DNA of 64,000 nt from Streptomyces tauricus (GCF_014650955.1 NZ_BMVY01000019.1:1-64000), one strand, 5' to 3'; counted from the first letter of the stretch, positions 32,516 to 43,179 are shown. Numbers and translations are program-made. The notes: a model not told the origin generated them from the sequence alone.

Positions 32516-35500
32516 TCAGACACGCTCCAGGGCGCCCGTGAGCGTCCCCACCGCGTTGTGTGTCCACGCCGGTTCGTCCTGGCCGCGTGAACGGACGACG
32601 ACCGGTCGCCGGCCCGTCCCGTCCACCGTGCCGACCACCAGCTGCAGCAGGACCGCGCCGTCCGGGGCGAACGTGACCGGGGTGTGCAGCACCAGTTCCT
32701 CGATCTCGTCGCAGCCGGTCGCGCCCGCCGCGTGCATCGCCAGTTCCACCAGGGCCGTACCGGGCAGCAGCACCGTACCGAGGATCGTGTGGTCGGCCAG
32801 CCACGGCTGGGCCGCCAGCGAGATCCGCCCGGTGAACAGATGCCCCCCGTCGGGCAGTTCGGTCGCGGTCGACAGCAGCGCGTGCCCCGCGTCGTCGAGC
32901 CCGAGCCCGGCCGCGCTGCCCGTCGGGGCGGGGGCCCGGAGCCAGTACCGCTGCCGCTCGAACGGATAGGTCGGCAGCTCCACCAGCCGTACGTCCCCCG
33001 CGGCGCCCCAGTTCACCCCGCTCGCCCTGGCCCGGGCGAGGGCGGCGGTGAGGGTGTGGGCCTCGGAGCGGCCCGGGCGCAGCAGCGGGAGCAGGAGCGG
33101 GAGCAGGAGCGGGCGGGCCGTGTCCTCATCGGGTCCGGCCGGCACGGCCTCCGCCAGGGCGCTGAGCACTCCGCTGGGCCCGAGCTCCAGACAGGTGCTC
33201 ACGCCCGCGGCCCGCAGGGTCAGCACGCCCTGCCCGAAGCGGACGGCCCCGCGGACGTGCCGGACCCAGTAGTCGGGCGTCGCGATCTCGGGTCCGGCGA
33301 CGGCACCGGTGAGGTTGGAGACGACCGGGATCGCCGGCGGCCGGAACGTGAGCGTCTCGGCGACGCGCCGGAACTCCTCCAGCATCCCGTCCATATGGGC
33401 GGAGTGGAAGGCGTGACTGACCGTCAGCCGCCGTGTCCTGACGCCGTGTTCCTCCCAGTGGGCGGCGACGGCGAGAACCGCGTCCTCGTCGCCGGAGACG
33501 ACGGTGGCCGTCGGCCCGTTGACCGCCGCGACCGACACCCCGCCCGGCAGCGCGGCGGCCACCTCGTCCTCACCGGCCTGGACCGAGAGCATCGCGCCGC
33601 CCGCGGGCGCCTCCTGCATGAGGCGGGCCCGCGCCGCGACGAGGACGCACGCGTCGGACAGCGTGAGCACTCCGGCGAGATGGGCCGCGCTCACCTCGCC
33701 GAGCGAGTGGCCGAGGAGATGGCCGGGAGTGACGTGCAGGGATTCCAGCAGCCGGAACAGGGCGACCTGGAGCGCGAACAGTCCCGGCTGGGTGTACTGC
33801 GTCCGGTGCAGGGCCGCTGCCTCGGGGGTGCCGGGCGCGGCGAACACCACGCTCTTGAGCGGCCGGTCCAGATGCGGGTCGAGGTGCGCGCAGACCTCGT
33901 CGAACGCCTCCGCGAACGCCGGGTACGCCTCGTACAGCTCACGGCCCATGCCCGGGCGCTGGGAGCCCTGGCCGGTGAACAGGAACGCGGGTGTCCCGCC
34001 GCCCGCGGCCTCGTCGGCCGCCTCGGTCGGCCGTCCGTCGGCGAGGGCGCGCAGACCGTCGAGCAGTTCGCCGCGGCTCTCCCCGAACACCGTCGCGCGG
34101 TGGTCGAACCCGGCGCGGCCGGCGGCGAGGGTGTAACCGATGTCGGCCGCGTCCAGAGCGGGCCGCCCGCTGATGAAGTGGTGGAGCCGTGCCGCGTGGA
34201 CGCGCAGCGCCTCCTCGGACCTGGCCGACAGCTGCCACGGCAGGGGCGCCGTGACCGTGCGCGGTGGCCGCGCGCGTACCGGAGCCTGTTCGAGGACCAC
34301 GTGCGCGTTGGTGCCCGAGATGCCGAACGACGAGACCGCCGTCCGGCGCGCCCGCCCGGTCTCGGGCCACGGTGTCGCCCGGTCGAGCAGGGAGACCTTG
34401 CCCTGCGACCAGTCGACGTGCGGGGACGGGGTGCCGGCGTGCAGGGTGCGGGGGAGCAGGCCGTGCCGCATCGCCAGCACCATCTTGATGACGCCCCCCA
34501 CCCCGGCGGCGGCCTGCGCGTGCCCGATGTTGGACTTCAGCGAACCCAGCCACAGCGGCCGGTCCCGGCCCTGTCCGTACGTCGCGATGAGGGCCCGCGC
34601 CTCGATCGGGTCGCCGAGCGCGGTGCCGGTGCCGTGCGCCTCGACCGCGTCCACGTCGGCGGCGTCGAGCCGGGCGGCGGCGAGCGCCCGACGGATCACC
34701 CGCTGCTGGGCGGGGCCGCTGGGCGCGGTCAGTCCGTTGCTTGCGCCGTCCTGGTTGACCGCGCTGCCGCGCAGCACCGCGAGTACGGGATGGCCGTTGC
34801 GCTCGGCGTCCGGCAGGCGTTCCAGCAGGAGCAGGCCGGCGCCCTCGCTCCACGCGGTGCCGTCCGCGTCGGCGGAGAAGGGCTTGCACCGGCCGTCGGG
34901 GGCCAGACCGCGCTGCTGGCCGAACTCCACGAACATGCCGGGGGTGGCCATCACGGCGACGCCGCCCGCCAGCGCCATCGAGCACTCGCCCTGCCGCAGC
35001 GACTGCGCCGCCTGGTGCAGCGCGACCAGCGAGGACGAGCAGGCCGTGTCGATCGTCACCGCCGGGCCCTCCAGGCCCAGGGTGAAGGCGATGCGTCCGG
35101 AGGCCAGGCTCGGTGAGCCGCCGGTGAGCAGATAGCCGCCGAGGCCCTCGGAGGAGTCCTGGAGCCGGGGCCCGTACTCCTGGGCCGTCGCGCCCACGAA
35201 CACGCCGGTACCGCTGCCGCGCAGCGTGCCCGGGTCGATGCCGGCCCGTTCCAGCGTCTCCCAGGCGACCTCCAGCAGCACCCTCTGCTGCGGGTCCATC
35301 GAGAGCGCCTCCCGGGGGCTGATCCCGAAGAACGCCGCGTCGAAGCCGTCGGCCCCTTCGAGGAAACCGCCGCGCCGCACATAGGTCCGGCCGGGGGTCC
35401 CCGGTTCGGGGGCGTACAGGGCGTCGAGGTCCCAGTCGCGGTCGGCGGGGAAGTCGGAGGTGGCGTCGGTGCCCGCGGTCACCAGTCTCCACAGGTCGTC

Positions 35501-38245
35501 CGGGGAGCCGACGCCGCCGGGGTAGCGGCAGCCCATCGCCACGATCGCGATCGGGCCGTCGTCCGCCGTCGTCGGCTCAGGGGGCCGGGGGCCGGCGCCC
35601 TCGCCGAGGCCCCGGCGCTCCGTGAGGTGGACGGCGAGCCCGGCGGGTGTGGGGTGGTCGTAGACGACGGTGGCGGGGACCGGGAGACCGGTCGCGGCGG
35701 TGAGCCGTTCGCTCAGCTCGACCGCCAGCATCGAGTCGACGCCCAGCTCCTTGAACGTCTTGTCGGCGTCGACGGCCTCCGCGTCGACGTGCCCGAGCAC
35801 GGCGGCCGAGTGGGCCCGGACGAGGTCCAGCAGATCACCCTGCCGCTCCCCGGCCGGCGGTTCGACGGGTACGGGCCGCTCGCGCGACGGCCAGTGCCGT
35901 TCCCGTTGGAAGGCGTACGTGGGCAGGGGCACCCGCCGTGGGTCGTGCGCGGCGAACACACCGGACCAGGACACCGCATGACCGCGCACATGCAGTGCGG
36001 CGACCGCCGCGAGAAGCGCGGACCGTACGTCCTCACCCTCCCGCGGCGCACGGACGACGCTCGCGGGGGAGTCACCGCCGAGCAGCGTCTGCCAGTCGTC
36101 CGCGCCGCGCACGGCCCGCGGGCCGACCTCCAGGAACGTGGGGTGCCCGGTCCGCGCCAGTGCACGCAGCACGGCACCCGTCCGCGAGGGCGGGCGGAGC
36201 GGGCGCGACCAGTAGGCGGTGTCGAGAGCGGCTGTGTCCAGCACACCACCGGTGACGGACGAGTGGAACGCGACCGCGGACGGCCGGGGCGTGACCGGTC
36301 CCGGTGCCACGTCGTGTGCGTGGGCCGTGACGATCCGGGCGGCGTCCTCGACGGTCAGTGCCCCGGCCACGTGTGCGGCGGCGACCTCCCCCTCGGCGTC
36401 GCCCACGACGGCCTCCGGACGGACGCCCAGGGACTCCCACAGCCGGGCGAGCGCGACGGCGACGGCGAACCGGACCGGCCCGGCGACGTCGTCGCGGTCC
36501 GGCCGCGGGGCCCCCGGGGCGCCGGTCAGGACGTCCGTCAGGGACCAGCCGGTGCGCGCGTCGAGCGCGTCGGCACACACGCCGATCGCCGTACGGAACA
36601 CCGGTGAAACGGCCAGCAGTTCGCGGGTCGTCCCGGTCGGCACCGGGCCCCCGCCCGGGAAGACCAGCACGACGCCGCCGGGGCTCCCGGCCGTCCCCCT
36701 GAACACACCGGGCGCGGCACGGCCGTCGGCGACGGCGTCCAGACCGTCCAGGAGCGCTTCCCCGCCGGCGCCGACGACGGCAGCGCGGTGCTCGAAGTGC
36801 GTGCGGCCGGTGGCCAGCGACCAGCCCACGTCGCCGGGGGACCGCGGCCCGCGTACCAACTGCTCCTTGAGCCGCGCGGCCTGTGCGCGCAGGGCCGCGG
36901 CCGTCCGGCCGGAGAGCGTCCACAGGACCGGACCGGCATCGGCCTCGGCCCGCGCGGCGCCCGCCGGTCCGTCCGGGGCGGCGCCGAGCACGACATGACA
37001 GTTCGTCCCGCCGATCCCGAACGAACTCACCCCGGCCAGCGGCGGCTCGCCGGGCCGGGGCCAGGGACCGCGCTCGCGCTGCACGCGCAGCCCCAGCCGG
37101 TCCAGGTCGATACGGGGATGGGGCGTCTCGAAGTTGAGGCTGGCGGGGATCTCCGCGTGCGCGACGCTCAGCACCGCCTTGATCAGGCCGACGATGCCCG
37201 CGGCCCCCTCCAGATGCCCCACGTTCGTCTTGGCCGACCCGACATGGACCGGCGCCCGGGACGCGGCGTCGCCGAGCGCGCCCGCGATGCCCGCGGCCTC
37301 CAGCGGATCACCGACCCGGGTGCCGGTGCCGTGCAGTTCGACGTACTGCAGCGCCTCGGGTGCCACGCCCGCCCGGCGGCAGGCCAGCCGGATCACCTCG
37401 GACTGCGCGGCCGGACTCGGCACAGTCAGCCCGTCGGTGGCACCGTCGTTGTTGACGGCGCTGCCCCGGATCACCGCGTACACCTGGTCGCCGTCGGCCA
37501 GCGCCCTCGCCAGCGGCTTGAGCAGCACCGCCCCGCCGCCCTCGCCCCGCACATAGCCGTTGGCCCGCGCGTCGAAGGTGAAGCAGCGGCCGTCGGGGGA
37601 CAGCCCGCCGAACCCGGCGACCGCGGCGGCGCTCCCGGGGACGATGTTGAGGTTCACCCCGCCGGCGAGCGCGAACTCCGCCTGCCCGGTGCGCAGACTC
37701 TCGACGGCCAGATGCACGGCGACCAGGGCGGACGCCTGCGCGGAGTCCACCGTCATACTCGGACCGCGCAGCCCCAGCGTGTAGGACACGCGGTTGGCGA
37801 TGATGCCGCGCTGGACGCCGGTGAGGGTGTGCCGGGTGATGTCGGCGGGATCCTGGACGAGAGCGGCGAAGTCGCCCGACATCGCGCCGACGAACACCGC
37901 CGTGCGGCTCTCCCGCAACCGCGCCGGTACGATCCCGGCGTCCTCCAGCGCCTCCCAGGCCAGCTCCAGCATGAGCCGCTGCTGGGGGTCGGTCGTGGTG
38001 GCCTCACGCGGTGAGATCCCGAAGAACCCGGCGTCGAACCCGCCGATGTCGTCGAGGAAACCGCCGTGGCGCAGACCGGGCCGGTCCAGCCCCGGGGCCG
38101 CCGGGTCCCAGCGGCCTTCCGGGACCTCGGTGATCGCGCTCGTGCCCTCCCGCAGCAGCGTCCAGAACGCGGCGGGGGACGGTGCCCGGGGGAGCCGGCA
38201 CGCCATGCCGACGATCGCGACCGGCTCGTACTCCTCGGCGGTCAT
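32516..38245 (-). CDS. Split PKS, N-terminal part: KSQ-degenerate AT-ACP loading module, then KS-AT(malonyl)-half DH
   Basis: A 1909-residue protein whose ATG (38245-38243) overlaps the stop of the thioesterase by four bases. The first KS has Gln170 in DSAQASA, a KSQ decarboxylase of loading modules. The next segment (~522-715) is an AT remnant: the nucleophile motif reads GDAEG near residue 615 instead of GHSxG, and the lobe carrying the HAFH region is absent. The loading ACP has Ser838 (GVDSM). The extension part has KS (~890-1320, Cys1069) and an intact AT (Ser1514, HAFH, malonyl). It ends with the first dehydratase hot-dog (His1819 in HxxxGxxxxP), stopping exactly at the linker between hot-dogs. 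KR, ACP and the second hot-dog are on the protein starting at 28815. The predicted product, if non-iterative, is a crotonyl group. Confidence 0.93.
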   Translation of the reverse strand: MTAEEYEPVAIVGMACRLPRAPSPAAFWTLLREGTSAITEVPEGRWDPAAPGLDRPGLRHGGFLDDIGGFDAGFFGISPREATTTDPQQRLMLELAWEALEDAGIVPARLRESRTAVFVGAMSGDFAALVQDPADITRHTLTGVQRGIIANRVSYTLGLRGPSMTVDSAQASALVAVHLAVESLRTGQAEFALAGGVNLNIVPGSAAAVAGFGGLSPDGRCFTFDARANGYVRGEGGGAVLLKPLARALADGDQVYAVIRGSAVNNDGATDGLTVPSPAAQSEVIRLACRRAGVAPEALQYVELHGTGTRVGDPLEAAGIAGALGDAASRAPVHVGSAKTNVGHLEGAAGIVGLIKAVLSVAHAEIPASLNFETPHPRIDLDRLGLRVQRERGPWPRPGEPPLAGVSSFGIGGTNCHVVLGAAPDGPAGAARAEADAGPVLWTLSGRTAAALRAQAARLKEQLVRGPRSPGDVGWSLATGRTHFEHRAAVVGAGGEALLDGLDAVADGRAAPGVFRGTAGSPGGVVLVFPGGGPVPTGTTRELLAVSPVFRTAIGVCADALDARTGWSLTDVLTGAPGAPRPDRDDVAGPVRFAVAVALARLWESLGVRPEAVVGDAEGEVAAAHVAGALTVEDAARIVTAHAHDVAPGPVTPRPSAVAFHSSVTGGVLDTAALDTAYWSRPLRPPSRTGAVLRALARTGHPTFLEVGPRAVRGADDWQTLLGGDSPASVVRAPREGEDVRSALLAAVAALHVRGHAVSWSGVFAAHDPRRVPLPTYAFQRERHWPSRERPVPVEPPAGERQGDLLDLVRAHSAAVLGHVDAEAVDADKTFKELGVDSMLAVELSERLTAATGLPVPATVVYDHPTPAGLAVHLTERRGLGEGAGPRPPEPTTADDGPIAIVAMGCRYPGGVGSPDDLWRLVTAGTDATSDFPADRDWDLDALYAPEPGTPGRTYVRRGGFLEGADGFDAAFFGISPREALSMDPQQRVLLEVAWETLERAGIDPGTLRGSGTGVFVGATAQEYGPRLQDSSEGLGGYLLTGGSPSLASGRIAFTLGLEGPAVTIDTACSSSLVALHQAAQSLRQGECSMALAGGVAVMATPGMFVEFGQQRGLAPDGRCKPFSADADGTAWSEGAGLLLLERLPDAERNGHPVLAVLRGSAVNQDGASNGLTAPSGPAQQRVIRRALAAARLDAADVDAVEAHGTGTALGDPIEARALIATYGQGRDRPLWLGSLKSNIGHAQAAAGVGGVIKMVLAMRHGLLPRTLHAGTPSPHVDWSQGKVSLLDRATPWPETGRARRTAVSSFGISGTNAHVVLEQAPVRARPPRTVTAPLPWQLSARSEEALRVHAARLHHFISGRPALDAADIGYTLAAGRAGFDHRATVFGESRGELLDGLRALADGRPTEAADEAAGGGTPAFLFTGQGSQRPGMGRELYEAYPAFAEAFDEVCAHLDPHLDRPLKSVVFAAPGTPEAAALHRTQYTQPGLFALQVALFRLLESLHVTPGHLLGHSLGEVSAAHLAGVLTLSDACVLVAARARLMQEAPAGGAMLSVQAGEDEVAAALPGGVSVAAVNGPTATVVSGDEDAVLAVAAHWEEHGVRTRRLTVSHAFHSAHMDGMLEEFRRVAETLTFRPPAIPVVSNLTGAVAGPEIATPDYWVRHVRGAVRFGQGVLTLRAAGVSTCLELGPSGVLSALAEAVPAGPDEDTARPLLLPLLLPLLRPGRSEAHTLTAALARARASGVNWGAAGDVRLVELPTYPFERQRYWLRAPAPTGSAAGLGLDDAGHALLSTATELPDGGHLFTGRISLAAQPWLADHTILGTVLLPGTALVELAMHAAGATGCDEIEELVLHTPVTFAPDGAVLLQLVVGTVDGTGRRPVVVRSRGQDEPAWTHNAVGTLTGALERV
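33084..33113 (-). repeat. 12-bp repeat encoding an LLLP run at the AT end
   Basis: Two and a half copies of AGCGGGAGCAGG (plus strand) encode LLLPLLLPLL on the minus strand, near the end of the second AT domain and before the post-AT linker. Confidence 0.85.
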
Positions 38246-39018
38246 GACGCCGTGGGCCCCGTGCCGTGCGCGCGCAGCACCGACTCCAGCCGGTCCAGGG
38301 TCGTTGCGGGGTCGGAGCTCAGATAGAAGTGGCCGCCCTCGAAGACCTCCAGATCGAACGGCCCGGTGGTGTGCTCCCGCCACGACAGCGCCTCGTCCAT
38401 CGTCACCTGCGGGTCCCGGTCGCCGGTGAACACGGTGACCGGGCAGCCGAGCGGGGGACCGGGCGCGTACGTGTACGTCTCGACGGCCCGGTAGTCGGCG
38501 CGCAGGGCCGGCAGGAACATCCGCACCAACTCCTCGTCGTCCAACAGGGAGTTGTCGGTGCCGTTCAGCCGTTTCAGTTCGGCGATCACACCCTCGTCGG
38601 TGCGCAGATGGACCGACTCCTCCCGGCGGCACGAGGGTGCCCGCCGCCCCGACACCACCAGCGCGGCGGGCGAGAGACCGTCCTCGCGCTCCATGCGCCG
38701 GGCCACCTCGAACGCGACGACGGCTCCCATGCTGTGCCCGAACAGGACGGGCCGCCCGGTGAGCACGGGCCGCAGCGCCGCGAAACTCAGGTCCGCCAGC
38801 GTCCCGATGTCGGTGAGAGGTGTCTCGGAACGACGCTCCTGGCGCCCCGGATACTGGACGGCGAGCACATCCACCCGCGGATGCAGTGCCCGGGCCACGG
38901 GGAAATAGAAACTCGCCGCGCCACCGGCGTGCGGAAAACACACCAGACGGGCTCCGGCGTCCGGGGCCGGCCGGAAGCGCCGGACCCATGCGTTGCTGTC
39001 GACGAGCGAGTGCGTCAT
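38242..39018 (-). CDS. Type II (editing) thioesterase
   Basis: A 258-residue alpha/beta hydrolase of the PKS-associated type II thioesterase family: FPHAGG near the N-terminus, nucleophile in GHSMG, the acid in a TGDRDP segment and the His in GGHFYL. Such enzymes remove wrong or stalled acyl groups from ACPs. The start is uncertain: AGGAG lies 11 bases before the ATG at 39018 and only 2 before the ATG at 39027; I use 39018. Its stop overlaps the start of the split PKS (ATGA), indicating translational coupling. It might also supply acetyl units or clear a loading ACP served by a dead AT; that is speculation. Confidence 0.93.
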   Translation of the reverse strand: MTHSLVDSNAWVRRFRPAPDAGARLVCFPHAGGAASFYFPVARALHPRVDVLAVQYPGRQERRSETPLTDIGTLADLSFAALRPVLTGRPVLFGHSMGAVVAFEVARRMEREDGLSPAALVVSGRRAPSCRREESVHLRTDEGVIAELKRLNGTDNSLLDDEELVRMFLPALRADYRAVETYTYAPGPPLGCPVTVFTGDRDPQVTMDEALSWREHTTGPFDLEVFEGGHFYLSSDPATTLDRLESVLRAHGTGPTAS

Positions 39019-39086
39019 GGAGTTCATCTCTCCTGCGGGCTGAGGAGCGGGCATTCGATCATGATGCCGTCACCGGGAATTCAACC

Positions 39087-39104
39087 CAACCCCTAACCTC
39101 CCCT
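39087..39104 (-). promoter_or_regulatory. Cluster operator D (drives thioesterase and split PKS)
   Basis: On the minus strand it reads AGGGGAGGTTAGGGGTTG, with half-sites 10 bp apart. CATCAT, a -10-like hexamer, follows after 20 bases at 39066-39061, pointing toward the thioesterase gene. It lies in the divergent gap between the thioesterase and the carboxylase gene at 39213. Confidence 0.65.
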
Positions 39105-39212
39105 AAGAAAGCCGGGAGTTCTTGAACCGGCGTCGAAGGCTGGGAGACCTTGAGGCTGTCCGGATCTTTTCCTGGCCGCATTCGGCCTCGGTAACCGGCG
39201 GGGAGAAACTGT

Positions 39213-40847
<1,635 letters not shown>

Positions 40848-40861
40848 CGGCGGAGAAGACC

Positions 40862-41056
40862 ATGGACCCCTCTGAGATCCCGCTGCTGACCTTCGTCCGC
40901 GGAGCGCCCACCGACGAGGAGGTGGCGGCCGTGCTCGCCGTGGTGCGCGGACGCGTCGACCGCCCCGCCCCCGACGAGCCGGCCCGCACGGGCGGCAGCC
41001 CGCGCTGGGCGCAGACCCAGGCCTACCGGACACCTCGGGCCTGGACCTCGCGCTGA
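40862..41056 (+). CDS. Acyl-CoA carboxylase epsilon subunit (AccE/PccE-like)
   Basis: A 64-residue protein beginning just after the beta subunit, with GGAG seven bases before the ATG. The segment ending EEVAAVLAVVRGR followed by a Pro/Arg tail and a Trp (SPRWAQ) is typical of the small epsilon subunits that bind actinobacterial carboxyltransferases and raise their activity. The pairing with the beta gene supports the call. It is the last recognisable gene of the PKS block. Confidence 0.85.
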   Translation: MDPSEIPLLTFVRGAPTDEEVAAVLAVVRGRVDRPAPDEPARTGGSPRWAQTQAYRTPRAWTSR

Positions 41057-41201
41057 CCTCCGCCGGACGCCGGACGCCGGACGCCGGCCTCCGCCAAACG
41101 TCCGGACGGCGGGCGGCGAACGTTCAACTTCCCGCCATCGCCCGGCTGTGGCGGGTGAGGAGCGTACGGGCTGCCAACCGGTTTCGTCCTACGGAGTGTC
41201 C

Positions 41202-43106
41202 ATGACTGCGGCAGAACCCCAGAATCCCCTCCACAGACGCGCGCTGCTGCGCGTCGCGGCAGCCCTGCCCGTGGCCGGCGCGGGTGCCGCCGCCCTCGGG
41301 TCGTCCGCGCAGGCCGCCTCCGGCTCGGCCGCCGCCGACGCCCACGCCTCGGCCTCCGCCGCGCACAGCGGCCGTTTCGACCCGCTGAGCCCGCGGTTCG
41401 TGCTGGCCGTCCTGCCCGACACCCAGTACCTCTTCGACGCCGACAGCACCGACCCCGCCCCGCTGCGTGAGGCCTTCCGCCATCTGGTCGCCGAGCGCGG
41501 CGAGGCGAACATCGCCTTCATGACGCACCTCGGTGATGTGACCGAGCACGGCACCGAGGACGAGATCGAACGCGCCGCGGACACCTTCCGCACCATCCAC
41601 GGCAAGGTGCCCTACAGCGTGTTGGCGGGCAACCACGACATCGACTCCGGTGACGACCAGCGGGGCGACTCCGCGTACCTCGCCGCCTTCGGGCCCGCCC
41701 GATACAAGTCGATGCCGACCTACCGCGGCGCCTCGCCCGACGGCTACAACACGTACCACGTGCTCAAGGCCGCGGACCGGTCCTGGCTGGTCCTCGCCCT
41801 GGACTGGCGGATCTCCGACAAAGGGATGGCCTGGGCGCAGGGCGTCCTCGACGCCCATCCCACACTGCCCGCCGTCCTCACCACCCATGACATCGCCTGG
41901 GCCGACGACGACGGCAAGGCGCAGCTCTCCGACAACGGCAAGCGCCTGTGGGACGGCCTCGTCCGCGCCAACGACCAGATCTTCCTGGCGCTGGGCGGTC
42001 ACTACTGGCCGCCGGGCCGCACGGTCCTGCGCAACGACTCCGACAACGATGTCCACGTCCACATCACCAACTACCAGGACCGCTACTACGGCGGCGCCGG
42101 CATGATCCGTACGTACGGTTTCGACCTGGCGCGCGGTGTCATCGACGTGGAGACCTTCTCGCCGTGGCTCCTCTCCCGTGATCCGGAGAAGCGGTCGCCG
42201 CTGGAGGCCGAGACCATCGAACTGACCGGCGACGCCGACCGGTTCAGCCTGGACATCGACTTCGACGAGCGTTTCAAGGGCTTCGCCCCCGTCGTCGTAC
42301 CGAAGCCGCGGCCCGCCTCCGCGGTGATGCCGCGCGGCACGGTCGCGTACTGGCGCTTCGACGCCGCCGGGACCTCCGCGGGCGGCACCGCGGGCAAGCC
42401 CGTCGCGGACGGGGCGGTCGTCCGCGACCTCTCCGGCAACGGGAACGACCTCGCCGTCAGCCGGCTGGCGTCGAGCGGGCCCGACGCGCTCACCTGGTCG
42501 GCCGACCACCACCCCGGCCAGCCCGCGCACGCCAGCCTCCGCTTCGACGGCGGCAAGAGCCCGGACCGAGGCGCCATCCTGACGACCTCCGCCCGAGCCG
42601 CCCTGAACAGCGAGAAGTTCCTCCGCGGCTACACCATCGAGACCTTCGTCCGGCTGCCCGAACCCTTCGAGGGCGACCACTCCTGGATGGGCATCCTCAG
42701 CTGGGAGGGCCGCAACGGCGACGCGGGCAAGACCACGGGCTGGTCCCCACTGGAACCCACCTGCAGCCTCAACCTGTCACCCGAGCGGTTCCTCCAGTTC
42801 GTGGTCTATCCGCAGCGCCAGGACGCCGACCCCACGTCGTGGAGCCACGCGGTGCCGGTCGGCCGCTGGATGCACATCGCCCTCGTCAACGACGGCCGCC
42901 GCACGGTGATGTACGTGGACGGCTCGAAGATCGCCCGCAATCCCTCGCAGCCGTCCACCGGCATCGCCACCCTCGGCAAGCCGTTCGTGCTCGGAGCCAC
43001 CCAGTTCGACGAGAGTTTCGGGCAGGGCTTCTACGGCTGGATGGGCGACACGCGCATCGTGAACCGGGCGCTGTCCGTGAAGGAGTTCCTCACCCCCTTC
43101 GAGTGA
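41202..43106 (+). CDS. Tat-exported calcineurin-like phosphoesterase with C-terminal LamG lectin domain
   Basis: A 634-residue protein. The N-terminus has twin arginines (HRRALLRVAAALPVAGAG) and an Ala-rich cleavage region, a Tat signal. Residues ~65-300 carry metallophosphoesterase motifs in order: LPDTQ, THLGDVTEHG, AGNHDID, TTHD and GGHYWP. Residues ~395-630 form a concanavalin-like LamG domain that may bind glycans. The ATG at 41202 is preceded by GGAG; an earlier in-frame ATG at 41148 has no site. It precedes the convergent GH2 gene and probably belongs to the extracellular carbohydrate block rather than the PKS cluster. The substrate is unknown. Confidence 0.87.
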   Translation: MTAAEPQNPLHRRALLRVAAALPVAGAGAAALGSSAQAASGSAAADAHASASAAHSGRFDPLSPRFVLAVLPDTQYLFDADSTDPAPLREAFRHLVAERGEANIAFMTHLGDVTEHGTEDEIERAADTFRTIHGKVPYSVLAGNHDIDSGDDQRGDSAYLAAFGPARYKSMPTYRGASPDGYNTYHVLKAADRSWLVLALDWRISDKGMAWAQGVLDAHPTLPAVLTTHDIAWADDDGKAQLSDNGKRLWDGLVRANDQIFLALGGHYWPPGRTVLRNDSDNDVHVHITNYQDRYYGGAGMIRTYGFDLARGVIDVETFSPWLLSRDPEKRSPLEAETIELTGDADRFSLDIDFDERFKGFAPVVVPKPRPASAVMPRGTVAYWRFDAAGTSAGGTAGKPVADGAVVRDLSGNGNDLAVSRLASSGPDALTWSADHHPGQPAHASLRFDGGKSPDRGAILTTSARAALNSEKFLRGYTIETFVRLPEPFEGDHSWMGILSWEGRNGDAGKTTGWSPLEPTCSLNLSPERFLQFVVYPQRQDADPTSWSHAVPVGRWMHIALVNDGRRTVMYVDGSKIARNPSQPSTGIATLGKPFVLGATQFDESFGQGFYGWMGDTRIVNRALSVKEFLTPFE

Positions 43107-43120
43107 GGCGGGCCGGGGAA

Positions 43121-43152
43121 GGGTCTTCGCGGGCCGCCACCGGCGAAGGCCC
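43121..43152. terminator. Hairpin between convergent phosphoesterase and GH2 genes
   Basis: GGGTCTTCGC (43121-43130) pairs with GCGAAGGCCC (43143-43152) with one G-U pair, around a 12-base loop. It lies within the 73-base gap between the two stop codons. Confidence 0.55.
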
Positions 43153-43179
43153 TCCACCCCGGGGAGATGACACGGACTC

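Noticed and set aside
41057..41201. Small gene in the gap after the epsilon subunit
   Set aside because: The gap contains a short CGCCGGA repeat and a ribosome site for the phosphoesterase but no frame with coding character.
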